Below are positions 10,425 to 21,850 of a stretch of DNA of 64,000 bases, one piece after another (position 1 is the first letter of the stretch; every line of letters begins with the position of its first letter). A program made the position numbers and the translations under genes. The notes under the pieces were generated by a model that did not search any database, had not been told where the DNA came from, and saw nothing but the letters and a program-made list of their open reading frames with translations. Origin of the DNA: Symsagittifera roscoffensis (taxonomy: Eukaryota; Xenacoelomorpha; Acoela; Convolutidae); contig NC_087065.1 of the NCBI RefSeq assembly GCF_963678635.1, forward strand, positions 56,014,397 through 56,078,396. Direction: 5' to 3'.

Positions 10425-12386
10425 TGAGTCGATTCAGGGAGCCTCTCAAAATAGAGGGACAATAGATCGCGTATAACTTGTGAGAGTTTAGTAAAGTTTT
10501 GAAATTATCAGGTTTTTAAAACCCCGTGTAGGACAAAACTACAGATTCTAATGAATCACTGACCATTTTTTCGTTTTGGAGAAGCTTTTTGCGAATGAAT
10601 CTTTGTGTAAGCAAATTTCCGTAATTTACAGTTCCGGTGAGTGACTTAACAAGGTGGTGATGCGCCGATTCAAATGGAAAAGATGAACACGCCAGCAAAA
10701 GTCCAACAATTCCAGTTTGAGCAACTAGGTGCCGAACAGCGTGAACATTGAACAACTCGAACTTATCTTTCGAGATAGTTTTTTTGCCCTTTAAAACGCC
10801 TGGAGTTGCATTGAACTCTTTCAAAAAATAGTCTGCTGTATTCAACGTCTCAGGATCAATTTTTGTAAAAGAAAGACATTTAATTGCCAAGCAAATCGAG
10901 GGTAAACTACGGAAAAATGAGTTTTGCAACAATTTTCTGAGCAAAATAGGTCCAACATAAAGCATGAACACCTGAAACTATGATGCTTTCCAAGTTTTGT
11001 ATTTTAAAAGTTGAACTGGCTTGCGTGAGCTCATTATTGGCGGATACTCCACATTACTCCGCTTTTGGTCCAATTTTAACTGCCTTTGTTTGCCGATTAC
11101 AGCCAGGTTATTCCAAAAATTTCCAAGCAACGCCCAAAAACACTTGATGCATTAAATCAAAAGGCACGGAAAACGGTATGTTTTCTAACACTTTGTGCCA
11201 CGGAGTTCTGCCCGTTATAACAGACATAACGCAGCCAGTTGCTTGAGCTATCGTTCCATGTCGCTTGAAGTCTGCTGATGTTCGAAGAGTTATCTTGTCT
11301 GCTCTTTTATAATCAAAACCGCATTCATTTCTCTCAGCTAGCTCATAACACCAGGGACAACCAAACTTTCCATTGAATTGCTTCATATCAGCAATCATGA
11401 CAATGACCGTAAACTTAAAACAAATTGAATCAAAAACTAATCCAGTGTTCTTCAAATTAAAAACAGTAAGATGGATCAAGTTGAAAATGAAATCAAAATT
11501 CAGTTTTTGACTCAATTTACCGGACCAGATGACAATCGAAACCATATTTTGGTAGCAAAAACGAAGCTTGGGAGGAAGCTCGAAGATGAATGCCCATATT
11601 GGCCAAACAGAACTCTTTTTGTCTCTGTAGAAAACGACCGAATCAGTGCTCAAGACTAATTTCAAATGTTTATTTCTACACAAATAGGTAAGATAAGGTC
11701 ATCGTAAACGTTTTCGTCTAATTTTCTCGCACTATATTTGAGTATTTGGTTTAAAAATTTTGCAAAATCGTTTTCAGCTGAAAATCTATATCTACGTTGA
11801 AGAATGAGCCAGTCGTCGAGGTCCACTGTTTGTTATAATTTCTCACCAAGTCTTCCTTAACGGATAAATGCGATTCAGTTGGTGTAACGGCAATACTGTG
11901 GGTTGCGTTCATGATTTTTCTCAAATCGCACTTTGCAGATTCCAATAAACCATAATGAGCAGTGAACAAATGGGAGCAAAGCTCTACGTTTTGTTGCGAA
12001 GCACTCCAGTTGAGTAACATGGAAAAAGCAAACGAAACTTCAGGAGAATCTGGTAATGGAAAATTGTCTTGCACAAGTTTAGAAGAAGAAAGAACAGCAG
12101 TTTGACAAACATAACTGTCATTGGGGGATAGATAAACGCTCACATGGTTTTCAAAATTGGACAAACTATCCCCTTCATCATCATACGTGTCATTAAAATC
12201 CAGTGGATGCTCAAAATTGCAAACATCGCCAACAAAAATATCAAATATGATTGTTGCACTCGAACTTTCAAAAGTTTCATTAACTTTTTGCTCAACATTT
12301 GATGTGTCAACATCTGAAGTAAAATCGAATTGGTAATTCAAATTCTCCAACTTTGACAGCGACGAGGAGTTTTTTTCAAGCCAGCT
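10425..12386 (-). pseudogene. CACTA/EnSpm-type transposase (Transposase_21-like), fuller copy B
   Basis: Read on the minus strand: after a splice-acceptor-like CTCTTCAATTCAG at about 12386, an acidic N-terminal segment (to about 11880); DLDDWLILQRRYRFS and SAENDFAKFL in a second frame; then at 11683-11108 LSTDSVVFYRDKKSSVWPIW, LPPKLRFCYQNM, MIADMKQFNGKFGCPWCYEL and MHQVFLGVAWKFLE; then at 10971-10516 the C-terminal part with LACSSFPFESAHHHL. This order is that of tnp2/Transposase_21 proteins, which cut and paste CACTA-type transposons. Frame changes occur at the same places as in copy A, so short introns are as likely as frameshifts. A stop after KFLE and no visible terminal repeats argue that it is inactive. 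Confidence 0.65.
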
Positions 12387-12469
12387 GAATTGAAGAGAGA
12401 TTCAACCGAACAAGATGGTAAGGCCAGATGCAGCGTAGAGCAACACAGGAGACCAGTGCTTTGGTTTTA

Positions 12470-12990
12470 CAATGATTCGTGTCTCGGTGAATCGTCAGGT
12501 ACATTGGAAGGAATTACCGTGCTGACTAAAGACTCAGTCACAACGTAAGCCGCTGACGGATCATCGAGACGAAAATCGGCGTTTTGTTTCTTTAATCGGC
12601 CTCGGAAAACAACATTACCGTGATATTTTTTTTAAGGACGTTGGCAAAACTCCCGATTCTCTCTACAACAAGCGCCACTGTATCTCAAAGGTATTGTGTC
12701 ATCGCCTATAGCAATAGATTTAGTGGCTATCCCAACTTTTTAACTAGTTGACTCGGCCTGCACGAAGAATTGTTAAAAGATAGCGGACCCAACATCAGAT
12801 GGTTACCAGAGGATGTTCGGTAAACGAAAAATTGATTTTCAGCTCTGTCGGCAGAACACCCTACCGCCGGAGCCAAAATTTCTACAAGGCCCGGAAGAAT
12901 TTGGTATTTCCCAAACTTTTTCCTGGCAAACACTCCAAAACTTGTGAAACCATTTTATATGTCATTGCCAAAAGCACTTAAAAGAGGTTT
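12470..12990 (+). pseudogene. Coding-like relic, unidentified
   Basis: This stretch is less AT-rich than its surroundings and keeps protein-like reading in several frames: DHRDENRRFVSLIGLGKQHY, KTPDSLYNKRHCISKVLCH, then HEELLKDSGPNIRWLPEDV, and after TTTTCAG at 12841 another open stretch of over 50 codons. No single frame spans it. I do not recognise the family. A decayed retroelement or transposon gene is the most economical view. A minus-strand frame at 12727-12933 overlaps it and looks like a shadow. Confidence 0.3.
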
Positions 12991-13328
12991 GATATCAAAA
13001 TGCTCTCGACAATTTTCGTAAAGTTTTTTTGAGAAAACTCTGCTATGATTCGAATTTTTTAAACATGTAATCAATGATTTTGTGTGTTTTCACACTTTCG
13101 TGTCAAACAAATTTCCCGTAACTACTGCATCTGCCGAGGGAAGATCATCTGAGTCTATTTGACTTGACAAAATTTCCATTGACAACCTGAGAAAAAGTAT
13201 GTATTATGTCAATTTTGTGAAGTTTCATCTATGATGCTTTCAAGAAAACACCTACTTCTATAGCTCATAAGAAAGGCTCGCCATGGTTTCCGTATTCATT
13301 CAAAAACAATAACAGTGTATCACCAAGT

Positions 13329-13386
13329 AAACCTAAGATGCAAGCGCTTCCATTAGCTTCATGCAATTAGGAATCTTCAGACTGAC
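13329..13386 (+). repeat. 58-bp direct repeat, left copy
   Basis: The same sequence occurs at 14284-14340 with two or three differences, beginning AAACCTAAGATGCAAGCGCT and ending in CTTCAG then ACTGAC or GCTGAC. Its centre, GCGCTTCCATTAGCTTCATG, resembles the CGCGCTTCAATTAGCTTCATG box of the CACTA-type R blocks. Confidence 0.85.
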
Positions 13387-13468
13387 TAAGTTGAATCTCG
13401 AACCCCAGATGAAGCATGAACTTATTCTTAAAAACATCAACAACGTCACTTCAAGGAAGTTGCCAAAT

Positions 13469-14320
13469 TTATACATTTTTGCCGGGGTCACTACTTGGCA
13501 AGCCGAGGAGAGCTTTCATATTTTCAGTCTGGAGTTCAGGATCTTGATTTTCCAGATTTGCCGAGGAGTTTGAGGACCATGATTTCAGTTGTTTTCTGAG
13601 AATACTGAGTTCTAAAGCCAGTTTCCCATCCTGCGAGTTTCCGATCTTCACCTGATTCTCAACCCGCTGTAATACTTGTGAATATTTGAGGACCCAGTCA
13701 ATGAGCAGCTGCTAAAGGCAGGGCTCATCATTGTCCTCGTTCGTAGGGGCAGTTCTCTTAGCGGAAACTTCCGGTTGTTCGGCTTCCGAGATGTTCTCTT
13801 CGTCAGAACTAGAGATGCAATGGACTGGCGATGCTGGTTCTGTTTGAATCTCAGAATCTACAGCAATGTCGTATCTTTTTGCCTCCTTTGCATCTTCCTC
13901 ATCGAAAAGTTGAGACAGATTCAAATTTTGAACCTGCTCAACGCCTGCTTTTCCTGTCGACGAGGACCTAGTTATAGTGTGGCACAAAGAGTCTATGCAC
14001 TTCTCACGCATTTCACATACTTGCTTTGTTCCGAAAGTCAACATCACAAATTTTGACTTTTTTGGGTCTCTAGCAGTCAGAATTATTTGGGTTTTCATGG
14101 CCTCAACTTTATCTGCCAGCGTGATTGTTGGCCAGTGATAGTCTGCATCATTTATTATGGCGTAGCATACCTCCGCCACATACATAATTACGAAGTACGT
14201 ATTCGCCACATCCTCAATCAACTCTTTTTGGAGCCTGTACGCGATGCTTCTCTTGCTTCCTTTTTGGCTGGAGCTCCAATGAAAACCTAAGATGCAAGCG
14301 CTTCCATTAGCTTCATGCAA
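13469..14320 (-). pseudogene. 284-codon frame with a single in-frame TAG, unidentified protein
   Basis: On the minus strand two open stretches, 14320-13712 (202 codons) and the one ending at 13469, are in the same phase and separated by only one TAG (13712-13714). The protein has a basic, helical N-terminal part (RSIAYRLQKELIEDV), a middle region (TLADKVEAMKTQIILTARD), a strongly acidic serine-rich centre (SSSDEENISEAEQPE) and a predicted coiled-coil tail after the stop (LALELSILRKQLKSW). No known domain was recognised. The first 15 codons lie in the right 58-bp direct repeat, so the real start may be elsewhere. It could be an accessory DNA-binding protein of the neighbouring transposon, but that is inference from the shared box alone. 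Confidence 0.45.
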
Positions 14321-14340
14321 TTAGGAGTCTTCAGGCTGAC
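14284..14340 (+). repeat. 58-bp direct repeat, right copy
   Basis: Partner of 13329-13386, 955 bases away in the same orientation. The pair brackets the 284-codon minus-strand frame. Confidence 0.85.
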
Positions 14341-14756
14341 AAAAAAATCGCAAGCGTGCTATACAATTATATAAAATAGGTCGGATTAAAAGATGAACAT
14401 TTCAATGTAAAACATTAAATACATCATTAATAACGTCCAAAATTTTTGTCAAACAGCTATGAAAACATACAAATAGGACACCAATAGAAAGCTAAGAAGA
14501 GAACGGATTGATTGGTTTTGATCTCATTCAAATCCATCATTTCAGCGACAAGTTATAATCAAAAGAATGTACAAGAGTTAATTATAAAAAAACATTTCCA
14601 ATTAATTTATTTTTTTTCAGCTTAGACCAGAAGATGCGAGAAAAACCAACTTCAATACAGCAAATTACTAGCGCTTAAATTTGAGTATTAAAAATCTCAA
14701 TTACAACTTTAGATTTGACAACAAAAACTTTTTGTAGCATTACTTTATCGCTAACT
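14341..14756. other. AT-rich spacer, nothing supported
   Basis: No open frame or repeat family was recognised here. Confidence 0.4.
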
Positions 14757-14945
14757 GATGATTAATTTGTAAGCCCTTTCGAGTCGAGTCAGCAAGAATT
14801 GCACCTACCCGGAGTACGAAAAAAAAGAAACCTTAAGAAACCCCATGATTCCTATTGCAGTGAATTGATTTAATCTCATTTTAATCAGAAACAGACCCAA
14901 AGACAATTCATGCACTAAGGAGGACTGAAAAACACATAGTCCTTG
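14757..14945 (-). repeat. Duplicated ~190-bp segment, copy 1
   Basis: Repeated at 15136-15332. Both copies share AATTTGTAAG, CGAGAATTGCACCTA / CAAGAATTGCACCTA, CCCATGATTC, ATTGCAGTGAA and AACAGACCC. On the minus strand both can be read as similar hydrophobic peptides (FTAIGIMGFLKV here, FTAMGIMGFFRV in copy 2), so it may be a duplicated exon of a membrane protein. The reading frame soon breaks here. Confidence 0.55.
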
Positions 14946-15135
14946 CTGGATTTTACACAGAGTTCTAAGCATAGTTATAACGATCTTCACCTAAGATTGA
15001 TGTTTCTCTACATTAACTGTCAAAATGTTAATCAGATAGCAATAAGAACATAGAAAAAGGGGTACTATGAAAATGTTCAGAACAAACTTGATCAATTGGT
15101 ACCACTACCAATTAATTTCATCAATTCTAGAAGAA

Positions 15136-15332
15136 GTTATTACCAATTTGTAAGTCCTTCCGAATCGAGTATGCGAGAATTGCACCTAACCGAACTGCGA
15201 AAAAAAAAAGAAAAAAATTGAAAACCCTGAAGAAGCCCATGATTCCCATTGCAGTGAAAAGATTTCCTCTCAGTACGATGAAAAACAGACCCGAAGTCAG
15301 TTCTTGCAATAAAAGGGTCTGAAGAACACATA
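15136..15332 (-). repeat. Duplicated ~190-bp segment, copy 2
   Basis: Partner of 14757-14945. The minus-strand frame 15309-15127 keeps 60 codons (SGLFFIVLRGNLFTAMG, then a phenylalanine run encoded by a long pyrimidine tract ending CGCAG, which also looks like a splice acceptor). The protein is unidentified. Confidence 0.5.
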
Positions 15333-15349
15333 GCTTTAGGTCGATCGAA

Positions 15350-15598
15350 GTGAAACAGAAGAGTTCACCATTTCAGATCCTTTTGAAGTTAACCATGGAA
15401 TCTCCTGAGATTATTTTGGAAACAGAATACACGATTGTGTTGATCCCAATTGATTTCAAATCGGATCATAAAGATCTCCAAAGCAAATTAGCTGGAAGTT
15501 TCAAAAAAATAAATCGGTCGAAAGTAAAAATTAGAAAAGATAGCAACCACAAAGTTTTTTATCTAAGATCTATTCTAAGCTTGAGTCAGTTTCCATGA
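15350..15598 (+). CDS. Orphan 82-codon frame, unidentified
   Basis: A mixed-charge, ATG-initiated frame (with EIILETEYTIVLIPIDF and KLAGSFKKINRSKVKIRK). No family was recognised and there are no partner exons or conserved copies in the window. Composition is protein-like, but chance is possible in AT-rich DNA. Confidence 0.18.
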   Translation: MKQKSSPFQILLKLTMESPEIILETEYTIVLIPIDFKSDHKDLQSKLAGSFKKINRSKVKIRKDSNHKVFYLRSILSLSQFP

Positions 15599-15864
15599 AT
15601 ACGAACTACTTTAGAGAGTATAGCTAAATTTTATCAAAAATTTTCAGATTTATTATAGCAATCATCATCTATATTGAACGATTTTGGACAATCGTAACAG
15701 GAAAAACCAAAACAACAAACGCCGAATACAGATAGGGCGTCAAATCAACTGACCGTTTTGATTTTTTATTCTTCGGTGTCTGACCCTAATGGGTAGATAG
15801 TCCGGTCCTGTACACTGTTTCTTACACAGCCCTAACCTTCTAAAGAAATTTTAAAGTAAGAAAG

Positions 15865-16318
15865 ATGCAGAATGCAAGCACCAAAATGAGAAGATGGTTC
15901 ACCAAAAGATATTGCCAAAAGATTCTCGAGTGGTTTTCCGGTATCTCTCTTGTAAGTCTAAGTACAGTTCTCCGTTGTTTCTTCACGATGCTTGTGAATC
16001 GTATAGAGCTTCATATAATCATTGATAAATTGCTGGAAACTAAGAATATTGCTTTTATCTTAAGGCTACCACCGTCACATGTACACTTTTGTGCTACCAG
16101 CATTCAGATCAACGATCTTCTTGACATGATTGGATTTTGCGGAGACGCTCTTTTACACCTGGTATAGTTGGATTTTTTCGCCGACAAAACAAAAAAATTT
16201 AACATTGATACATCCTTTAATAGTAACAACGAGATTGCCACAAACTTCATGTTCGTGGGTCTGGGTGGTGTTCCTCGGCTCACCTGGTATCCACCTGATG
16301 CTTAAAAGAGATCAATTC
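15865..16318 (+). CDS. Orphan 100-codon frame and following open stretch, unidentified
   Basis: The frame 15865-16167 encodes a basic N-terminus and a hydrophobic centre (SLVSLSTVLRCFFTML) and ends at a CTGGTATAG that could be read as a splice donor. Downstream, a different phase is open to 16318, and another reads FMFVGLGGVPRLTWYPP before a stop. The pieces look like remains of a spliced or frameshifted gene, but I cannot join them with confidence or name a family. Confidence 0.2.
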
Positions 16319-17942
16319 TGAAGAAAAAAATACAAACGTTTTTGCTTTGTTTCTGGTATACAATTGTTTCAAAACCTCCAGCTTAATCAGTTTCATTAAG
16401 GGTTGGACATGCGCTGCGTGGAATTAAAATACCCAATTTCTGGGTTGCGTTTACTGCTTAAGCTTTATGAAAACCGGTGCGCTACATGTCAACAAAGGAA
16501 AGTAGTTATGGTCAAGCCGATTATTGCCGTTTTACCTGCTCGAAAACCTTGGTTAGAGGCAACTTAATTTTTCCTTCACAGGTGTGGCTTTTTTAGACCA
16601 TATTGCGTTCCCTTTTGAAGAAAAATTGAGAAAAGATGAGGTTTTCCTTCCACTTGCATTAGCTGCACATGGCTTTTTGATTAAAGTTATTGTCGAAAAA
16701 AACCCAATCAGTGCACTACACAATGGTAGGCCATAGTGCTAAAAATGTGCTCCGCAATAACACCTTGCAAGTTTTCCTTCACTCTATCCCAAGGAAAAAT
16801 TCGACCAGAAGAAACGGTACGTATAAAAGCAACCGCTCGTTGACGTGATCTTGTCTTGTTAGCTACAAAAATATGTTCCTCTTCGTAGCAAACGAGAAAA
16901 AAGAACACTGAAATGACCTTATTCCTAAAAGTATAATTTTGTATGGATGATTGAACCCGATAGTCCACGAGGTTATTACTCTCCTTCCAATATTGTTAAT
17001 GTCAACTATAAGGGACGGATCCGCTCAGTTTGTGGTAGATTCAAGTCCTCAACCTACCCAATTATTTAACACACAAAAATCGGTGGATATCCTCTTCTAA
17101 CCGTTTTTATTTCGCGATCAGTTCAGACTGGATTAAGTCTGACCACTAAAAGGAGAAATTTGTCAGAAGAATAATTAACAGTGGTCTGAGAATTTGCCTA
17201 AAGTTTTGAAACGTAAATTGATGATATTTTGATTGATTGAAAAGTGAGAAAGCACAAAAAAACCCAACTGGATTAAAAATTCAAAAGATTTCTAAAAACT
17301 GGTTTTCAATAATTTGATTCCAAAATTTACGGCTCTTGTCGTTCTTCTACATAAAACCAACAATCTGAACAAGGAATTTGTCGAAGAATATAGCGTTAAG
17401 ACTTATTTCCAAATAGCGACAGCAAGGAAACAAGAGACGATTTTTTCTGAATAACGCATCATTTTCCTGAACATATAGCGATGGTATTCATCATGTACAG
17501 ACTCAATATTTTCAAGATAATGCAGCGATGGTCTGGAACTGGACATGAAAACGCCAAAAATGAGACCTAAAGCCGCAAACTTTGAAAATAATTGAAAGTT
17601 ATATTTTTTATTTTGCTAAAAAATTCGTTAAACTAATTTTTTACAGGTGGCTGCAGTTTCATTTCTTCGCGTTTTTTTTCGCGCTTTTTTGTTATTCCAA
17701 GAATTTTGCACAACTTGAAGATATTTTTATCAGCTACTTGATAAGTAAATTAACATTGTTCAATTCGCTCTAAAAGTTTTTTTGTACGTTTCTGTCAAAA
17801 TAGCCAAAAAAATCAGCGTTTTTCTGCCTGGTTTTTCTAATATATTCATCTGATTAAAATTTTAGCTTTTTCCTCATATTCTTCTAAGAAATTCACCTAA
17901 TTCTTTCGTGACATGTGCTATTTTTTCGCGACTGATATTTGC
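16319..17942. other. Intergenic DNA with one weak minus-strand frame
   Basis: A minus-strand frame at 16708-16968 (86 codons, with HIFVANKTRSRQRAVAFI) has a plausible composition but no recognised family and no visible exon partners. The remainder to 17942 is AT-rich without repeats or hairpins I can support. Confidence 0.3.
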
Positions 17943-18640
17943 TTATTCGTCCCCGAGTTGAGGTATTTGACTTATGGTTCGACTGACTTGAAGAAAATGG
18001 CTATGTTTCGATCGACTTGACTGGAAGTAAAATGTGTTCGGCGTTCGACCCAAGCAAGCTGTTATTGACCAACCTGACCTAAACTGGTAATGTTTCGGCC
18101 GACTTTGGTAATAAGTTCGATTGTGTGCGACCCAAGGGCTACATTTGAACAGACTCGATCTGTAAAATTCATGCAATTTAAATATTGATCCAACTTAATG
18201 TTTTTACCAGCAACTAGTATAATAGGTTGAAAATGTTTTGTTTTGTTCTGACATAGTCTAAACTTATTTTTTAGTGTATCAGATTTTTCAATTTGGAAGT
18301 AAAAGAAGTTATAAATTATTTTTCAGTACATCAAAACTCCTTTGTTAGTTACTTTATTCGGACAAAATAGCGCTTCTCGTATTGTGGTCTAAGATCATTT
18401 GTTACATATTTCTTGAGTTCGGCTGTGTTTCGAAACTGTGTTCGACCATGTTGCGACCACATTTTCTGTTCGACCATGTTTCGATCACGCCTTGTAATCG
18501 ACATTTTGTTTGACCATGTTTCGACCACACTTTGTTTCCGTTTGTGCTCGACTATGTTTCTACCATACTTGTGTTCGACCGTGAATCAAAATAGCGTTCG
18601 ACTCTGTCTCGAACATAATTTTTACTATGATTTGAAATTG
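17943..18640. repeat. TTCGACC-rich degenerate repeat field
   Basis: The words TTCGACC, TTCGACCATG and CGACCACA recur at irregular spacing of roughly 20-45 bases on the plus strand between 18420 and 18630. Looser forms (GTTCGACTGACTTG, CGATCGACTTGACTGG, GTTCGACCCAAG) occur at 17960-18140. Long open frames across this field (plus 18413-18808, minus 17943-18176) are explained by the repeat and are not called as genes. Confidence 0.6.
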
Positions 18641-19011
18641 CGTTCGGCCGAAAGGGCTGTTTTGAATTTTGGCACAAACAACATCCCTGTGTGTTCAAAA
18701 GATGTTGGTCTAAAAGTCGAAAACCTCAACCCGGGTTGCACTCAGTTTAAATTACGTGACTTCGAACCACAAAATTGCTTAAAAAACGATTCAGTCAACC
18801 TTATGTAGAAACTAAAATATGTCATCCACACAGGCAATTAGTCTGCGTCTGGCGTGCTTTATAAGCCAAGGATGAGCCCGGAGACCCTTAAGTAGGGGTT
18901 CTTCAACTGCCGTTTTAAAAAGCGTAATAAGACCAACTCTCTGACGATGAAAACCTCTCTGAGGCTCAACTGTTTTGGTTAAAAACCATTTATGCAGATG
19001 ATTGCGTTTTT

Positions 19012-19537
19012 GTTCCGACTTTCGATACGAAAGTAACGGAATATTTGTGCTCGGGGTGGGTTTTTTTTTCTTCAAACAAAATTTGACTTTTTAATTAGCC
19101 ATTCTTGACGGAATGATTTTATATCATTGAAAAGGTATTGTTGACCTGAGCTTAAATTTGAAAAGATATTTTACTGTGACCTTTTTTCGTAAAATTATGG
19201 GGGTTTAAAGATTGGTATTTTGACCAATTTGGGACAATTAACGAGCGATATATTTCACGCTATTAACGCGTAAGCGGAGATTTAATCCGTCCTAGAAATT
19301 GTTCCAAATTGGTCGAAGGAAGCTTAATTGCCATAATTGATGTGCTACTAGAAGCGAAATTTATCACTTCGTACTTTAAATGGCGTGTTAGTGGGATGAT
19401 TTTCAAAAAATATTCAATTTTGTTTACAAAATTTTTTTCTTTTTTTTACATTTATTTTTTTCATGTTATTACTGCTTCATAGACCTTAAATGCAGTCGGA
19501 ACATTCAGGCCTTTCCCCTGATACGAGCAGTCTTGTT
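19012..19537 (-). repeat. Family A repeat, hairpin end at right
   Basis: A roughly 500-bp repeat that begins GTTCCGACTTTCG, contains ATTTGTGCTCGGGGTGGG, TTAACGCGTAAGCGGAGA and TAATCCGTC, and ends with the hairpin motif (AACATTCAGG...CCTGATACGAGCAGTC, then TTGTT). The strand given is relative to the form that starts with the hairpin. Other copies: 20263-20725, 36915-37415, 37897-38398, 42450-42963, 55088-55480 and the arms of the P elements at 45-54 kb. Confidence 0.8.
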
Positions 19538-20262
19538 GCTGTTTTGTGATGCACATATACCATAACAAAAAAGCCTCGAAATACAAAAATACAAAAAATC
19601 TGAAAATTGACTGTTGTTCAACATGCTTTTTGTAACGTAGCATTAAAATTTGTATGGCTCAGAAAAGTAAAACTACCCACGGCCTGCACAGTACTTAATG
19701 CCTACGTTCACAAAAAAATTAGCAAAAGATAATCGGACCAGTGCCAAAAAGTGTGCTTTTTCCGCATATTTTTCCTCGGTTTAGTCGTGGAAAAACCGCT
19801 GATACATTTTGCATGGTCGCAAAAAATGCACGGCGTTCTCTCCGCCAAAAAAGTCTGAAAATATCAATTTTGGTTCAAGACAGCGATAGGCTAAAGCACG
19901 AAATTGGTCCGTGAGTTTTTTGAAGATTTGGTTCAATGAGCAGTTAGGCGGAGATTAAAGGAGCCCTATTTCCTGCTACTGATAATCGATCTTATTTTAT
20001 TTTGCGGAGTTTCCCACTTACCATCTTATATTTCTACGCATTAAATTCCATTTCCTGAATCCTGACTCTTTATCAAAAGGGCTGAAATAAAAACCGCCTT
20101 TTCCCATGTATTTTAAAACTGATTTGCGACAATATTTAGCTGCGTGTTGTTGACTAATAGTGGATTAATCCGCATCTATTTTTGGTGCTTCGACTAAAAA
20201 GATTCAATTATTCCTAACAGTTTCCGCAATATATATAAAACGCAGCATATAGTAGGTTCTTT

Positions 20263-20725
20263 GTTCCGACTTTCGTAACTAGCCATTTTGACAAATTTTT
20301 AAAAAATATTATTCAGAAGCTATTGTTGTTCTGAGCTTAAACTTGAAAATATTTTTCACCTGTGATCATTTTTTGTAAAGTTATTGGGGTTTAAAAATTG
20401 TCATTTTGGCCAATTTGGGACAATTAACGCGCAATATATTTTGCGCCATTAACGCGTAAGCGGAGATTTAATCCGTTTTAGAAATCGTTTTCAATTGATC
20501 GAAGGAATCTCATGTGCCATAATTGATTTGTTACTAGGAGCGAAATCTATCAGTTTGTATTTAATATGGCATGTGGGGTGATGATTTTCACAAAAAATTT
20601 CAAATTAAAAAAAAATTAATTTTTAAATATTACATTTAATTTTTCCATGTTATTACTGCTCCATAGATTTAAAAAGGCAGTGGGAACATTTAGGGCTTCG
20701 CTTTTTGTATATTTATTGTTAGCTG
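20263..20725 (-). repeat. Family A repeat
   Basis: Starts GTTCCGACTTTCGTAAC and contains TTAACGCGTAAGCGGAGA. The terminal hairpin is degraded (AACATTTAGGGCTTCGCTT). It lies about 1.25 kb after the previous copy in the same orientation. Confidence 0.75.
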
Positions 20726-21179
20726 TTACATTTCGAGACGGGTGTAATAAAAAGTTAACGATTTTCAGTTAAAAAAAGTAATGAAAAAATCGAAAAGAAC
20801 AAATTTCGATTAAATGTTTGCGACACAAATCATTTTTTACGTGTGATCAATTGGATTTATTTTGAAAAAAGCGATTGAAAATTATTTTGTATGTTTTTGT
20901 TTCCATCAAAAAGGTCTCAATGCTGTCTGTTTTTTTTCAAAAAAATCAATTTAACCTCCCGCCCTTTTCTGCGATTATTAAAATTGTTTCTTTCAGGCCT
21001 TTTGTTTCTTTCAGGCCTTACCACTATTTGTACAGATTATTTTTATATGTCTAAATTTTACATAAAAAATTTGTTCCTGCTTTTGAAAAAAGAGCGGAAA
21101 AATAATATATGGGGAGGTTTTTTGACAGTCAGTTTGTGTCATATGAACAAAGCATTTTTTACGGAAATGTTTCTGATAT

Positions 21180-21300
21180 CTGTTTTTCTAATCTCAAATT
21201 TGAAAAAATATCTCATCTGTGACCATTTTTGTAAAAATATGGGTTTTTAAAGGTGTTTATTTTGTTAATTAGGGATGGTTAACGCATGAAAAATTGCATG
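21180..21300 (-). repeat. Family A fragment
   Basis: Only the central part is recognisable (TCATCTGTGACCATTTTTG, TATGGGTTTTTAAAG, GGGATGGTTAACGC). Both ends are missing. Confidence 0.5.
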
Positions 21301-21414
21301 CTTTTGTAGTCTACATGCTTTTGTAGTCTACATTAGCGTGTAAGAGGATCGATAATAAAATCGAATTTTTTTTCTAATTCACCCCCTTTCACACGCTAAT
21401 GTAAACTACAAAGG
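21297..21414. repeat. 30-bp inverted repeat with a 17-bp tandem duplication
   Basis: The left arm at 21318-21347 (TTTTGTAGTCTACATTAGCG...) is the near-perfect reverse complement of 21385-21414 (...CGCTAATGTAAACTACAAAG), with a loop of about 37 bases. Just before the left arm the 17-mer CATGCTTTTGTAGTCTA occurs twice in a row. Confidence 0.85.
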
Positions 21415-21850
21415 ATATATTTAGCGTCTTGTATCCTAATATTACGTGCAAATAGCGTGCTCAATACAGTTTAGAACGCACTAATCCGTTTCTTACACGA
21501 ATCATAGGAACGTGTTATATTGCCCGTTAATTATCGCAGATGAGCCCACTAAGCAATTTTTAAAAATTCAAAACTGTACAAAAAATAATCACAGATAAAA
21601 TAACTTTTTAAATTTGAGATCAAAACACACTTTTTTTCGATGACATCAAAAATTCTTAGTTGAAAAGTCAAAAATTGACCGAAAAGGAAAAGAGCATAAA
21701 CCTTGTTCAAAAGTCAAAACAATTTATTTTTATCACAGACAGCCTAAACAGAATCTTTTCAAATATTGGTCCAAAATCTGTAAAAAAGGAAATTCAATGA
21801 GGTTAATAGATTGCATGATAGACAAAATTTTCAACAAAAAGCCTAAAGAT

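Noticed and set aside
11751-12350. A single complete 199-codon gene
   Set aside because: The conserved transposase reading continues in another frame from about 11880, so this frame is only the first part of a multi-exon or frameshifted transposase.
18413-18808. 131-codon plus-strand frame rich in Cys/Arg/Phe
   Set aside because: It is created by the repeated TTCGACCATG words; no family features, and it falls apart outside the repeat.
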